Source: Engraulis encrasicolus
Taxonomy: Eukaryota; Chordata; Actinopteri; Clupeiformes; Engraulidae
Assembly (NCBI RefSeq): GCF_034702125.1
Contig: NC_085873.1
Location: forward strand, 46,045,925-46,109,924
Length of the DNA: 64,000 bases
Direction: 5' to 3'
Position numbers and translations under genes: made by a program. The notes under the pieces are model-generated. The model was not told where the DNA came from and searched no databases. It was given only the letters and a program-made list of their open reading frames with translations. Below are positions 1-8,429 of this stretch, piece by piece (positions within the stretch are counted from its first letter, which is position 1; each line of letters opens with the position of its first letter).

Positions 1-392
1 CACTGGTCCTGCCGCCACCATCAAAATGTATACAAGTAGCAAAGTAGAACAATACAATTGAATTGCATTAGTTTGCTGGATGGTTAATTGTTACCAATAG
101 CAGGGGTGATGGCGAAAAAAAATCCTGAGCCTGAACTTTTTTCCCTGCTGTAACGACGACGACAAGATACTGCATAGTGACGTAACGTAGGCCTATTTTG
201 ACACATTATTCAAACATTTAATAGCCTGTGTATGACCATTATTCAAGCCTGATGGTAGAAGAAAACCCTGAACCTATACCACTTTCTGAGATAAGAATAA
301 TCTAATGGCTAATTATTATCAATGTTTTTATTTCTGCAAACCCCGTCAAGCCTGAAATCAGGAATAGAGCCTGAATACTATCAGCCCTGCAA
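1..392. other. No feature recognised
   Basis: AT-rich sequence with repeated phrases such as 'aaccctgaacct' and 'gcctgaa' suggesting old repeat material, but no ORF, inverted repeat or splice structure that I can support. Confidence 0.3.
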
Positions 393-1644
393 TAGTGATG
401 GGAAACTTGAAGTGAGGCTTCGAAGCCTGCTTCGAGCAAAAGTGGCGTAAAATCTGAAGCCTCGCTTCGAGGCGTGTGTCGTCAATAAAAACCACGTGAC
501 AATGCCAGATGAGGCTTCACATTTTGTGAGGCGCGTGGACGTTTCATTGCGTGCCGCTACCCAAACGAGCTTTCTGCACATCGGAGCACTTGTCAAGTTT
601 TCAGATTGCGTTTGTTGTGTGAGTGTTGAGACTGGATATGTAGTGACTTTGATTTGGTTCCACTATACAATAAATTCAACTCATGCCGTAGATTGATCCA
701 AATGTCCAAATATGATCTATGCAATTCCCTTTAGATTTTCAAAGTGAGACACTTCCGAAGACGAGGTGGAAAATTGTTTTAGTTCTACCTTGAGCTAAGT
801 TACCATAAATAAGACAGCATTTCTGTCAGCAATTATTAGTACTAAACTATATACAGCTAAATAGGAGAGCAGACATATTTTATTTATAATAGGTTTTGTG
901 CAGGTTTTAATAGTCTTTACAAGTTCGTTCATCTTGACTACAACAAGAAAACTCAGCTATCCCATTCAGAAGAGTCAAGCGACTGGCGCAGTGGTTAAAC
1001 TGTATTCTTAGGATCGTCGGTTCAAATCCTTGTAGTAGCGACGTGATGATGATAATTCATCTAATTCTTGATTTTGCAGGGTAGCCTTCTGTTAAACTTG
1101 ACCAAGTAAACCATAAAATCATCTGCAAGCCTGGTATAGTGGTGAAGGCGACAGAGTGCTACCTTTATAATTGTGAGTTCGAATATAAGTAGTGGATAAC
1201 TGATATTTGTTAGTATCCCTAGAATTACATTTCATTCATATAATGTGACTCTATTCATTATATTTCTTTCTGGTTATTTAAATTGGCTGCTTATTGTGTT
1301 GCGTTAATGGCCGATCACTCCTAGTTGCGCGCCGACCTCCACACAATAATGCTCTCTCTCACTTCCACAATGACACAGGGTCAGCGTTAAACTTGATTTG
1401 AGTGTTCCACAATCACGAGTCATTAATTCCATACACACACCCCATCACATTTATTGAAAAGGAAAGGGTACAAATTATACACAAGAAAATGTATTTCAAA
1501 ATGAAATCAATGCCTCCCGTGTCATTTCATTGCACACCAGATGGCGCCAGTGAGAAACGAGGCTTCGATAAATGCTACGAAAGGCTACGAACCTTTTTGC
1601 CTAAAAGCCTCATTGGTTCAGGAAGCCTAATTTTCACATCACTA
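393..1644. mobile_element. Inverted-repeat DNA element, hAT-like ends
   Basis: The left end reads TAGTGATGGGAAACTTGA and is followed by GAGGCTTCGAAGC. The right end, read on the - strand, is TAGTGATGTGAAAATTAGGC followed by further GAGGC/GCTTC phrases. The ends enclose 1252 bp without coding capacity. I could not find a convincing target duplication, so the superfamily is a guess from the terminal sequence. Two tRNA-like Pol III box pairs lie inside. Confidence 0.5.
968..1200 (+). repeat. Two tRNA-like relics (SINE-like)
   Basis: At 980-1045 there is an A box TGGCGCAGTGG and a B box GGTTCAAATCC at normal tRNA spacing. At 1133-1195 there is a second pair, TGGTATAGTGG and GAGTTCGAATA. The T-arm and acceptor stems do not pair well, so they are not working tRNA genes. 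They are best read as remnants of tRNA-derived SINEs or pseudo-tRNAs. Confidence 0.35.
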
Positions 1645-1659
1645 TTAACGAAGTGAACT

Positions 1660-2425
1660 TAAATCTAAAATTGTAACTAGCCTTTCTCAATGCTTCTCAA
1701 TGACGGTGAGGTGGTGAGATGTCATGTCCCACTTAGTTTTAATTGTGAAAACCCTACAATAAATGTATAATATAATGAAGAGTAAATAGCTTTGAAGCGA
1801 AACTTGGTTGTTCTTTTATAAATAAGTTAATGTTTGAGAAATGAAGCTCCAAGATCTGCAGTGCATGATGGGTAACTACAGACAGCCTACCCGATTCTGA
1901 GGGCATTTCTCAAAACCTAGTGTGCGCACTTCCAAGTGTATTCAGCCTAATTAGTCACACCCAGTAATTGGATACTCCGTAGAGTTCACCAAAGAGTATC
2001 CAATCACTGGGTGTGACTAGGGCCTAATATGGCTGATATACTTGGAGGTGCACGCACTAGGTTTTGAGAAATGCCCTGAGCCTACTTACTTCCTTAGCTC
2101 CTTCCTCTCACTTGTGCCCACAACACTTTGCCAGTGACCCAGAGCGATGAGATTGGCCTGTCATTTCTGCTTATTCCACATCTGTTTTCAAACTCCTCAG
2201 GGTTTGTTCACACAGTGTGTTTTGTGCTTGTACAAATTGTATTCTGCCACTTACTACTTAGGCTTACTGCTAAGGCTATATTGGTAATAAATCCATATTT
2301 GTGCATGAACAAGGCATTTGCGAATACATGCATCATATGTTTGATTTTGCTTAGCACATGTCTTACAAGTTACTTATACAGGCATTAACATTGTATGTAT
2401 TAGTGCTAATCTAAAGTAGCATAAT
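1660..2425. repeat. Partial copy of the GGTAACAC-family element seen at 13089-14821
   Basis: Segments at 1680-1880 (GACGGTGAGGTGGTGAGATG, GTGCATGATGGGTAAC) match 13960-14170, and 2253-2400 matches 14650-14790 (CTTACAAGTTACTTATACAG, GTATGTATTAGTGCTAAT). The outer GGTAACAC terminus is lost. The copy ends just before the first gene A exon and is interrupted by the MITE at 1902-2075. Confidence 0.6.
1902..2075. mobile_element. 174-bp foldback MITE with CTGAG target duplication
   Basis: The left end GGCATTTCTCAAAACCTAGT and the right end pair as an almost complete hairpin along the whole length, with a short unpaired centre near 1985. CTGAG flanks both sides (1897-1901 and 2076-2080). The related repeat copy near 14190-14210 shows the uninterrupted sequence CCAGCTCTGGGCCTAC, which corresponds to the empty site. 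The end motif resembles that of the MITE at 28913-29029. Confidence 0.75.
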
Positions 2426-2472
2426 TAATTCTGATATAATTTTACCTTAAAATTACCATTTTTCTCTTACAG

Positions 2473-3069
2473 TGTCTGAACTCAGGATTGTTCTTCTGGG
2501 CTGCAGTTGGGATGACAGGGATTCAGTGGGAAATCTCATAGCGGGGGAGGATGTGTTCAAGGCATACAAGGAAGAGGGTTGCTTTTGCAGAGTAAAAGTA
2601 GAGGAAAAAAAGCGAGTTCTCATCAACACTCCAGATCTACTGCATATAGACAACTCTGAGCTTGTAGAATGGAGTGTTCCTGGACCTCATGTCTTCTTGC
2701 TGCTGCTACACCCTGAAGACTTCACAGACAAACACAACCAGAAGCTGCAATCGATCCTGGAATTGTACAATGACCAGGAATTGAAACATTTGCTGGTGCT
2801 CAAATCAGTACCTGAAAAGCAGGGTGCAGCTGTACGTCATAGACTTCAGCAAAATCCACTCATTGGGGACATGATAAAAAAGTGTCGACACACATTGCCA
2901 TGGCACAAGAATCTTGACCGCACAGAGCTATTGAAGGCCATTCAAAACATGCTAGAGATAAACAAGGGGCAACATTTGAGCAGTGTTGCCTTAAGGGATG
3001 TGGCACTCCGTGGTCATGAGAACTTGGGACAAGGTGAAGCAGTCCATGGGACCAGGGATCAAACTGTTG
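2473..3069 (+). CDS. gimap8-like: Gene A exon 1 of those seen: degenerate AIG1 domain 1
   Basis: The exon follows a polypyrimidine/AG acceptor at 2471-2472 and ends at a GTAAGT donor at 3070, phase 1 at both ends, about 199 codons. It opens with ELRIVLLG, the beta-1 strand typical of AIG1 domains. The P-loop is replaced by [12 protein letters not shown], which lacks the GxxGxGKS lysine. The G3 position reads NTPDL instead of DTPGL. The conserved GIMAP box survives as [11 protein letters not shown], which is the strongest family signal. I infer a non-GTP-binding, structural or regulatory domain. An AUG does not start the exon, so an upstream exon is required. It is not repeated in the visible part of gene B. 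Confidence 0.85.
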
Positions 3070-6000
3070 GTAAGTTGGTATACACTAACCGATGTTGTTT
3101 TGTTATATTGTTATCTGTTTTCACAGACAAATACAGAAGGCTAAATGCCACTTCTGAAGGTATATACAATAGACTACTCTACGTGTGATGTGATTAATTA
3201 GGACAGAGGAAGCATCACAAATAAAGAACCTCGTGGATGACAATTTCCGCCATGATAGAGCCCTAGGTTCTTGAAATGAAAGGAAAATTGCACTATTATA
3301 AATTACACTAACTGCTGTTTATTATCAAACACACACATATTGGTGACAGTCCTTGGAGCAATGTGGGGTTAGGTGCCTGGCTCAAGGGCACTTCAGTCAT
3401 GGATGGAGGTGTAGGGAGAGGTAAGGTTGGGATATGAACCCGCAACTCTGTGATCTTCAGTCCAACTCCCTAACTATTACACCATGGCTGCGAAAAGGTT
3501 TTCATGTTTTTTGGGTGACCATGAAACCCACAATCCACCATGTTTTTTTGAGCATGGTTTGTGACTATGGTTAAACCATTGACACAAACCATGTTGAAAA
3601 AAACATGAAAACCATGAATAACCATGATCCATGAAACACGTTTTTCATGGTTACCCAAGTATAAAACATGGAAAAGCCATGGTGATACTGTGGTTGGTTC
3701 AGAGTATGTGGAGAAACCATGGTTACTACAGAAAAAACATGGTCAATTTTGGTAAGGGTGACTACAGGTGTGCAGGGGAGGAGCATTCTACTATTTAAAC
3801 CTGTGCCATTGATGGTTGTCTTGCATTTGGGCACGACCGGTTGGCTCTCTGTGTTGTGTTGTGTTAACATTGCTTTGTCTCACTACTTATGTTTGATCCC
3901 CCCTTAATCTCTCTTTATTTGGTAGTTTGTTTTCATTGTTTGTTCAAATGGTAGCAGTTTGTAACAGTGTCTCTTGAGTTTCTTTTAAACAATCATTTGC
4001 TTTACAAAGTACATTAAGCAATTGATTGTGACATTTTTTGCAATAAAAAAGGTATTTTGTTCTTTCAGTGGCTGAGCCTGATGACAGCAGGATACATCCT
4101 GAAGCAGCTGGCAGCTGGAGTTTGGGTAGGAACACAGTTTTTGTTAATGTGATTGATGAGGAAGAAAATTGTGTACAGTATATTTATGCACATTGATGTT
4201 TTTCTGCCGGATGCTCAGTTCACAGGGCAATTAAAGCAGCGCCAGCAGCTCTTGGTTCAGCTGGGAAAATGATTGGATGTGAGTAAACTTCCACTAAAAT
4301 ATAATAATGTAAACTAATGTGTAAACTAAAATATAATGTGCTTTAAAGGGGCACAATGTAGTATGTGCCCGTGGCATGCCTGTCTCAAAATCTACACTGT
4401 CATGAAAAAAATGCTGTTTAAATTAACTCGCGGTGAGAATGTTTTTCATCACGGAATTCCAGCAGGTGATACAAATATGAATATGGTATGTAAAGTGATG
4501 ACACTCGTTCGGACAGCCCTGTCAAAAGTTGCATGTGGGGTTTTGTGACAGCGGACCGTGGAAGTGGTCGCGAGAACCATAGTTCACTTACTAATGACTC
4601 GCATAAGCATTGGCTGACTCGGGGCCGTGATTAATTAAACTTTTAATCCTACCCGGACCCCCTTTAAGACAGAAGTTAAAATGAAAACAGTAATTTGTCC
4701 CTACATATATGTTTTTACTTGTGCTTAACTTCCTGACACTTGGATCTAAATGTTTTGTGTTGAATAGCATACATGTGGCCTTCAGACAGACCTGCGGGAA
4801 ATCCAATCAATGAAGGTTAGTACTTGTTATTTCACTTTTCTTCATTGATATTCAATAGTATACCAGTAGTGCACATGGGGCAAACACACAGTTGTGTTTG
4901 GGGACAGTACTACTGTAGACAGCACAACTTCATTACATGTTTGGGCACCCTAAAGTTTAGAAGGTTGCCAGAAGTTCCCACCCCCACCCCATCCATGCCT
5001 GAAGTGACCTTGAGCAAGACACCTTGGATAAAAGCATCAGCTGGAATGCAATGCAATGTTTACCAGGTGGTAATATTTGGTGCTAAAGGTATACCCATCA
5101 CGTATCATTAATAGTTACTAGTAAATGAGAATTGGAGTATTTTTTTAAAGCTTTTTTTGCAGTGCTTCTAAGACTCTGTGAGGCGAATTAGGTGAATCCC
5201 AGCATGAATTCCTTCTTTTGTTTTGCAGTGCCAGCATTCAGAATTGTGCTGCTGGGAGGAACTGAAGATAAAAAGCTTAAGCTTAGTAACCTTATCACTG
5301 GAGATCAAGATGTAATTTCACCCATTAAGCAATGTGTGGCCACCAGTGGAGAGTGGAGAGGGAAATCTCTTATTGTAGTAAAAACCCCAGATATCTTCAG
5401 TTTGCCTGAGCAGACTGTGAGAAGTGAGATGAAAAAATGTGCAAATTTGTGCCATCCTGGACCAAATGCTCTTCTGTTAGTAGTGAAGCCCGCTGGCTTC
5501 AGTCCTCAGATGAGGCAAAAACTGAATTTCCCCCTTGGTTTGTTTGGCCAAGATAGTTTAAAATTAACAATGATTGTGAATACACACAAGGGGAAGGAAC
5601 CAGCTTTGAATGACCTACTTGAAGATTGTGGGCGAAGACAGTTCAACATGTTTGAGAATACTCATTCTTCGCGTTCTCAGTTAATGGAGACTATTGAGAA
5701 GATGGTGTCTAACACCAGCACGTCTTTCCTCACCTTCTATGACGAGCCCACAGTACCAAAGTCTGAACAGCGAAAACCATCTCTGAACCTGGTTCTTTGT
5801 GGGAAGAGTGAAGAAGAGAAGATTGCAGCAGCCAAAGCCATTTTAGGCCAACCAGACCTTCTTTCAGCCTCCAACTCATCAGAGTGTGTTAAACATCAGG
5901 GAGAGGTGTGTGGACGTGGGGTTTCCCTGGTGCAGATGCCTTCCTTAAGTGACAAGCCTCTGGAGACAGCAATGCAAGAATCATTCCATTGCATCTCTCT

Positions 6001-8126
6001 CTGTGATCCTGTGGGGGTCCATGCCTTCTTCCTGATCTTGTCTACAAATCCCCTCACTGATGATGACAAAGCTGAGTCACAGACTATCCAGGACATCTTT
6101 GGCTTTCCAGGCAAAGACATCACAATGCCTCTGTTTATCACCAATTCAGATCGTACACATGCAGCTGTTGTTGACTTTTTGGATGGGAATATTGCCATCA
6201 AGGAACTCTGCAAGAACTATACAGAAAAAAGATTTGTCCTCAACATGAATGACCAGCTTCAAATTCATGCTTTGTTGGATAAAGTAGATGGAATGACAAC
6301 TAAGTGCCAATCAAGATCCTATACAACCACCACATTTGCACATGCACAGATAGAAAAGATCCTCCAGAAAAATGAACTCCTCGCCCAAAAGGAAAGGGAA
6401 ATTGAAGAGCTCAGTGCAACAAATGTGGTTTCATGTAAGTATTCATTGTGTGAATTAACAAAGAATATAACATAACAATTGAGGTGGTGTTTGATAGACA
6501 TTGTTTGATGATAAGTATTTTAAACAAGTTTTTGTTGTTTGTTGTTTACAGGCGATGAAGTTAATGAATGCCAGGAGTGTTTGAGGATTGTGCTGATTGG
6601 CAAGACTGGAAATGGGAAGAGCTCATCTGGAAACACAATTCTAGGAAGAAAGGAATTCAAAGCCGGCTCAAGTCAGCTGTCCGTCACCACATATTGTCAG
6701 AAAGCAAAGAGTGAGGTGGACGGCCGTTCGATTGAAGTAGTCGATACACCTGGATTATTTGACACCACTTTGTCCGTTGAAAAAGTAAATGAAGAGTTGG
6801 TGAAGTGCATCAGTCTTTTGTCTCCAGGGCCACATGTGTTTCTGCTGGTGCTTCAAATTGGCAGATTCACTAAAGAAGAGGAAGACACTTTGGAACTGAT
6901 TAAGCAAATCTTTGGAAAGAATTCGGAAGAATTCACAATTGTTCTCTTCACAAATGGAGATAAACTTCAGAATGATGGCATTGTTGAAAAGTTAGAGGAC
7001 TACATAGCAAGGTGTAATCCATATTGCAGGAAGCTGATTGCAGACTGTGGAGGCCGATGTCATGTGCTAAATAATAAAGCTAAGAACCACAAACAAGTGA
7101 GTGACTTCATTGCCATGGTTGACACAATGGTGAAGAGTAACGGAGGCGTCTGCTACACCTCTGAAATGTTTCAGGAGGCAGAGGCATCCATTAAAAAGAA
7201 GGTGGAAATGATTTTACAAGAGAAGGAAGAAGAGATGAAGAAACAGCAAGAGAAACTAGAGAAAAAACATGCAGAAGAGTTGCAAACTATGGAAAGAAGA
7301 CTTCAGGAAAAGACAGCTGAAGCTGAACAAGAAAGAAAACTCATGGAGACACAACTTGAGGAAATGAAGAAAAACATTGAGAAGGAGCATGATGAGAGAC
7401 AAAAAGAAAAAGAACAGAGAGAAAGCACAGGACAAAGACAGAAGAAAAGAAGACGATTCTCGGCGTAAAGAGTATCAAAGTAAGCTAAAAGATTTGGAGG
7501 AAAAAATAAAAGCTGAAATGGAGGAAAAACATACAATTGACAGAGAACTTGAGGTGAGCCGACAGGAGATGAGAAAGCAGAAAGAAGCCTGGGAGAAGAA
7601 ACAAACTGAATGGTGGGACAAACGAGCTGACGATGAGGAAGAGGCACGGAAGAAGGAACGGGAAAAGCTGAAAAATCTTCAGGACGAGTATGAAAAACAA
7701 CTTGCTAAATATGAAAAGAAAAGAAGAGAGGAGGATCGAATCCGAAAAAAAGAGGAGGAGAAGACGAAAAAAGAACTGGAAGAAAACTATCGGAAAAAGA
7801 ATGACGAGATGAGGAAGAAGTATGAGGAAGATGCAAGGAAAAAGGCAGAAGAATTGAATGACTTCAAGCTGAAATACACCAAAGACTTTGCAGCTCTAGT
7901 AGATAAGCACATGGAGGAAATGAGAGACATGAAGTTGAGACATGGGAGGCAACTGCAAGAGACAGAAGACAGACATGGTAAGGAATACAAAGGTCTAGGT
8001 GATCTATCAAAACATAAAGAAAAGAATCTCAAAGAAGAACTGGAATACATGAAGCGAAAGCATGAGCAAGAAATGGAAGACCTGAAAAGTAAATACAAGT
8101 ATAGCATCCGATGTCCCATTCAGTGA
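2473..8126 (+). CDS. gimap8-like: Gene A: GIMAP8-like multi-AIG1-domain GTPase, spliced, with a late frameshift
   Basis: Seven matching exons can be read: 2473-3069, 3127-3159, 4069-4125, 4219-4278, 4768-4815, 5229-6434 and 6552-8126. All internal junctions are phase 1, so each internal exon can be added or skipped without changing frame. The conceptual protein has four AIG1-type units: three with a ruined P-loop (one in the first exon, two in the sixth) and one canonical GTPase in the last exon, followed by a charged coiled coil. GIMAP/AIG1 proteins are septin- and dynamin-related GTPases of lymphocyte survival and membrane traffic, and the fish family is strongly expanded; the function here is inferred from the family. 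No initiator exon is visible, because the first exon opens with a splice acceptor in phase 1, so the 5' end is missing or unrecognised. The coiled coil shifts by +1 near 7410-7450, so this could be a recent pseudogene, a truncated protein or an assembly error. Confidence 0.8.
3127..3159 (+). CDS. Gene A small exon 2 (candidate, 11 codons)
   Basis: A run of T and C ends in CACAG at 3126, and a GTATAT donor follows at 3160. The 33 bases are open in the phase that continues the preceding exon ([11 protein letters not shown]) and leave in phase 1 again. The intron before it would be only 57 bases, which is short but seen in fish. There is no matching copy in gene B, so support is weaker than for the next three small exons. 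Without it, exon 1 could splice straight to 4069, also in phase. Confidence 0.35.
3318..3490 (-). repeat. tRNA-derived SINE
   Basis: Read on the - strand, it has an A-box-like TGGTGTAATAGTTAGGGAG, a B-box-like GGGTTCATATCC, then the CTTGAGCCAGGCACCTAACC body shared with 63174-63406. It sits in the gene A intron after small exon 2. It is a diverged copy without a clear tail. Confidence 0.6.
3480..3780. repeat. ACCATGG-rich self-complementary repeat
   Basis: At least a dozen copies of CCATGGTT, AACCATG or close variants occur in both orientations over 300 bp, so the stretch can fold back many ways. Similar ACCATGGTTT-type sequences are common in fish genomes. There is no coding content. It is intronic in gene A. 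Confidence 0.55.
4069..4125 (+). CDS. Gene A small exon 3 (19 codons, linker)
   Basis: The acceptor TTCTTTCAG ends at 4068 and the donor GTAGGA starts at 4126. The 57 bases are open in phase 1 and encode an acidic linker ending AAGSWSLG. The paralogous exon at 28257-28310 has the same flanks and the same ending AAGSWRFG, one codon shorter. Conservation of the exon, both splice sites and the following intron between the two gene copies is the main evidence. It codes for no known domain; I infer a spacer between AIG1 units 1 and 2. Confidence 0.6.
4219..4278 (+). CDS. Gene A small exon 4 (20 codons, linker)
   Basis: The acceptor CTCAG ends at 4218 and the donor GTGAGT starts at 4279. In phase 1 the 60 bases are fully open ([20 protein letters not shown]). 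Using the alternative acceptor six bases downstream (TTCACAG) would change the frame and meet TGA, which decides the start. The copy at 28407-28466 has the same length, phase and motif pattern (VHR...LGSA...IG). The peptide is alanine-rich and probably unstructured or helical. Confidence 0.6.
4343..4667. mobile_element. TTAA-flanked MITE in a gene A intron
   Basis: A 325-bp segment starts TTAAAGGGGCAC and ends CCCCCTTTAA, with TTAA at both edges (4343-4346 and 4664-4667). TTAA target duplication is the mark of piggyBac and Kolobok elements. The terminal TTAAAGGG is shared with the segments at 29114-29475 and 55134-59770, so they may be one clade. There is no coding capacity. It lies between small exons 4 and 5 and is absent from the matching interval of gene B. 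Confidence 0.55.
4768..4815 (+). CDS. Gene A small exon 5 (16 codons, linker)
   Basis: The acceptor GAATAG ends at 4767 and the donor GTTAGT starts at 4816. The 48 bases are open in phase 1 and end in NPINE. The copy in gene B (33839-33887) is 49 bases long, so the single-base difference breaks one of the two; the open frame here suggests this is the intact version. The peptide is short and polar, of no known domain. Confidence 0.55.
4970..5075 (-). repeat. SINE 3'-part fragment
   Basis: The stretch contains CTTGAGCAAGACACC and ends with an AATGCAATGCAATG tail. It matches the body of the tRNA-derived SINE seen more completely at 63174-63406 (CCTTGAGCAAGGCACC there, on the - strand). The tRNA-like head is missing. 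It lies in the intron before the large exon of gene A. Confidence 0.45.
5229..6434 (+). CDS. gimap8-like: Gene A large exon 6: two degenerate AIG1-like domains
   Basis: The acceptor TTTTGCAG ends at 5228 and the donor GTAAGT starts at 6435; the exon is 1206 bases, phase 1 in and out, 402 codons, with no stop. The first half opens FRIVLLGG and has [11 protein letters not shown] where a P-loop should be; the GIMAP box is [12 protein letters not shown]. The second half opens [20 protein letters not shown], keeps one glycine-lysine pair but not the GxxGxGKS pattern, and has GVHAFFLIL. Neither half has a DTPG motif. Inferred role: pseudo-GTPase units that may pair with the active domain, as AIG1 domains dimerise. 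The paralogous exon is 39418-40617, with long stretches nearly identical (for example around 5760-5910 and 39945-40095). Confidence 0.9.
6552..7468 (+). CDS. gimap8-like: Gene A last exon: canonical AIG1 GTPase and start of coiled coil, main frame
   Basis: The acceptor TTGTTTACAG ends at 6551. From the exon start, G1 is [12 protein letters not shown] at about residues 16-27, G3 is DTPGL at about 64-68, the GIMAP box is [13 protein letters not shown], and G4 is TNGD at about 133-136. All nucleotide-binding motifs are present, so this is predicted to bind GTP, unlike the three upstream units. From about residue 210 the sequence turns into a Glu/Lys/Gln-rich coiled coil. The frame ends at TAA 7466-7468, but alignment with gene B shows one extra base near 7410-7450, after which the coiled coil continues in another frame to 8126. 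Confidence 0.92.
7377..8126 (+). CDS. Gene A coiled-coil continuation in the shifted frame
   Basis: This frame overlaps the previous one at 7377-7468 and then runs on without a stop to 8126. It aligns with the coiled coil of gene B: for example [17 protein letters not shown] here against [17 protein letters not shown] there, and [14 protein letters not shown] against EEFNDFKLKYDKEL. It is therefore the true downstream part of the exon, displaced by a single base. The C-terminus ([10 protein letters not shown]) differs from the HKTLGWRLG-type tail of gene B; a possible donor AAGTAAAT near 8093-8100 could lead to an unseen last exon. Confidence 0.8.
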   Translation: MRRSMMRDKKKKNREKAQDKDRRKEDDSRRKEYQSKLKDLEEKIKAEMEEKHTIDRELEVSRQEMRKQKEAWEKKQTEWWDKRADDEEEARKKEREKLKNLQDEYEKQLAKYEKKRREEDRIRKKEEEKTKKELEENYRKKNDEMRKKYEEDARKKAEELNDFKLKYTKDFAALVDKHMEEMRDMKLRHGRQLQETEDRHGKEYKGLGDLSKHKEKNLKEELEYMKRKHEQEMEDLKSKYKYSIRCPIQ

Positions 8127-8429
8127 TCATGGTTGCTACTGGCTGAGGCAACATGATTTTCGCCATCAGCATCAATTAAGGCCTTAAATTGGAATTCAAT
8201 ACAGATGTCTGTCAATTAATGCAGTGCTAATGAATGGAGTGGTCTTTCATGTTGTTTTTCCCTGTTTTTTTTATTTATTTTATTATTTTTTTTAAATATG
8301 GCAACTAGTAACCAGTATGAATATTTTCTGTAATCTACTACACAATGGCTCACATGCATAGTATTGTTTTGTCTACAGGCCTAACACCATAACCCTTACC
8401 TAAGCCCTTGATTTTGACATTGCTATTTT
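8127..8429. other. 3' flank of gene A, no distinct feature
   Basis: AT-rich sequence with a long T-run near 8250-8300. I see no clear AATAAA close behind the stop that would fix a polyadenylation site. Confidence 0.3.

Noticed and set aside
980..1045. Possible tRNA gene with good A and B boxes
   Set aside because: T-arm and acceptor stem do not pair, so it is at best a tRNA-derived relic.
7303..8119. Open frames on the - strand under the gene A coiled coil
   Set aside because: They are antisense shadows of a Lys/Glu-rich coiled coil and show no domain.
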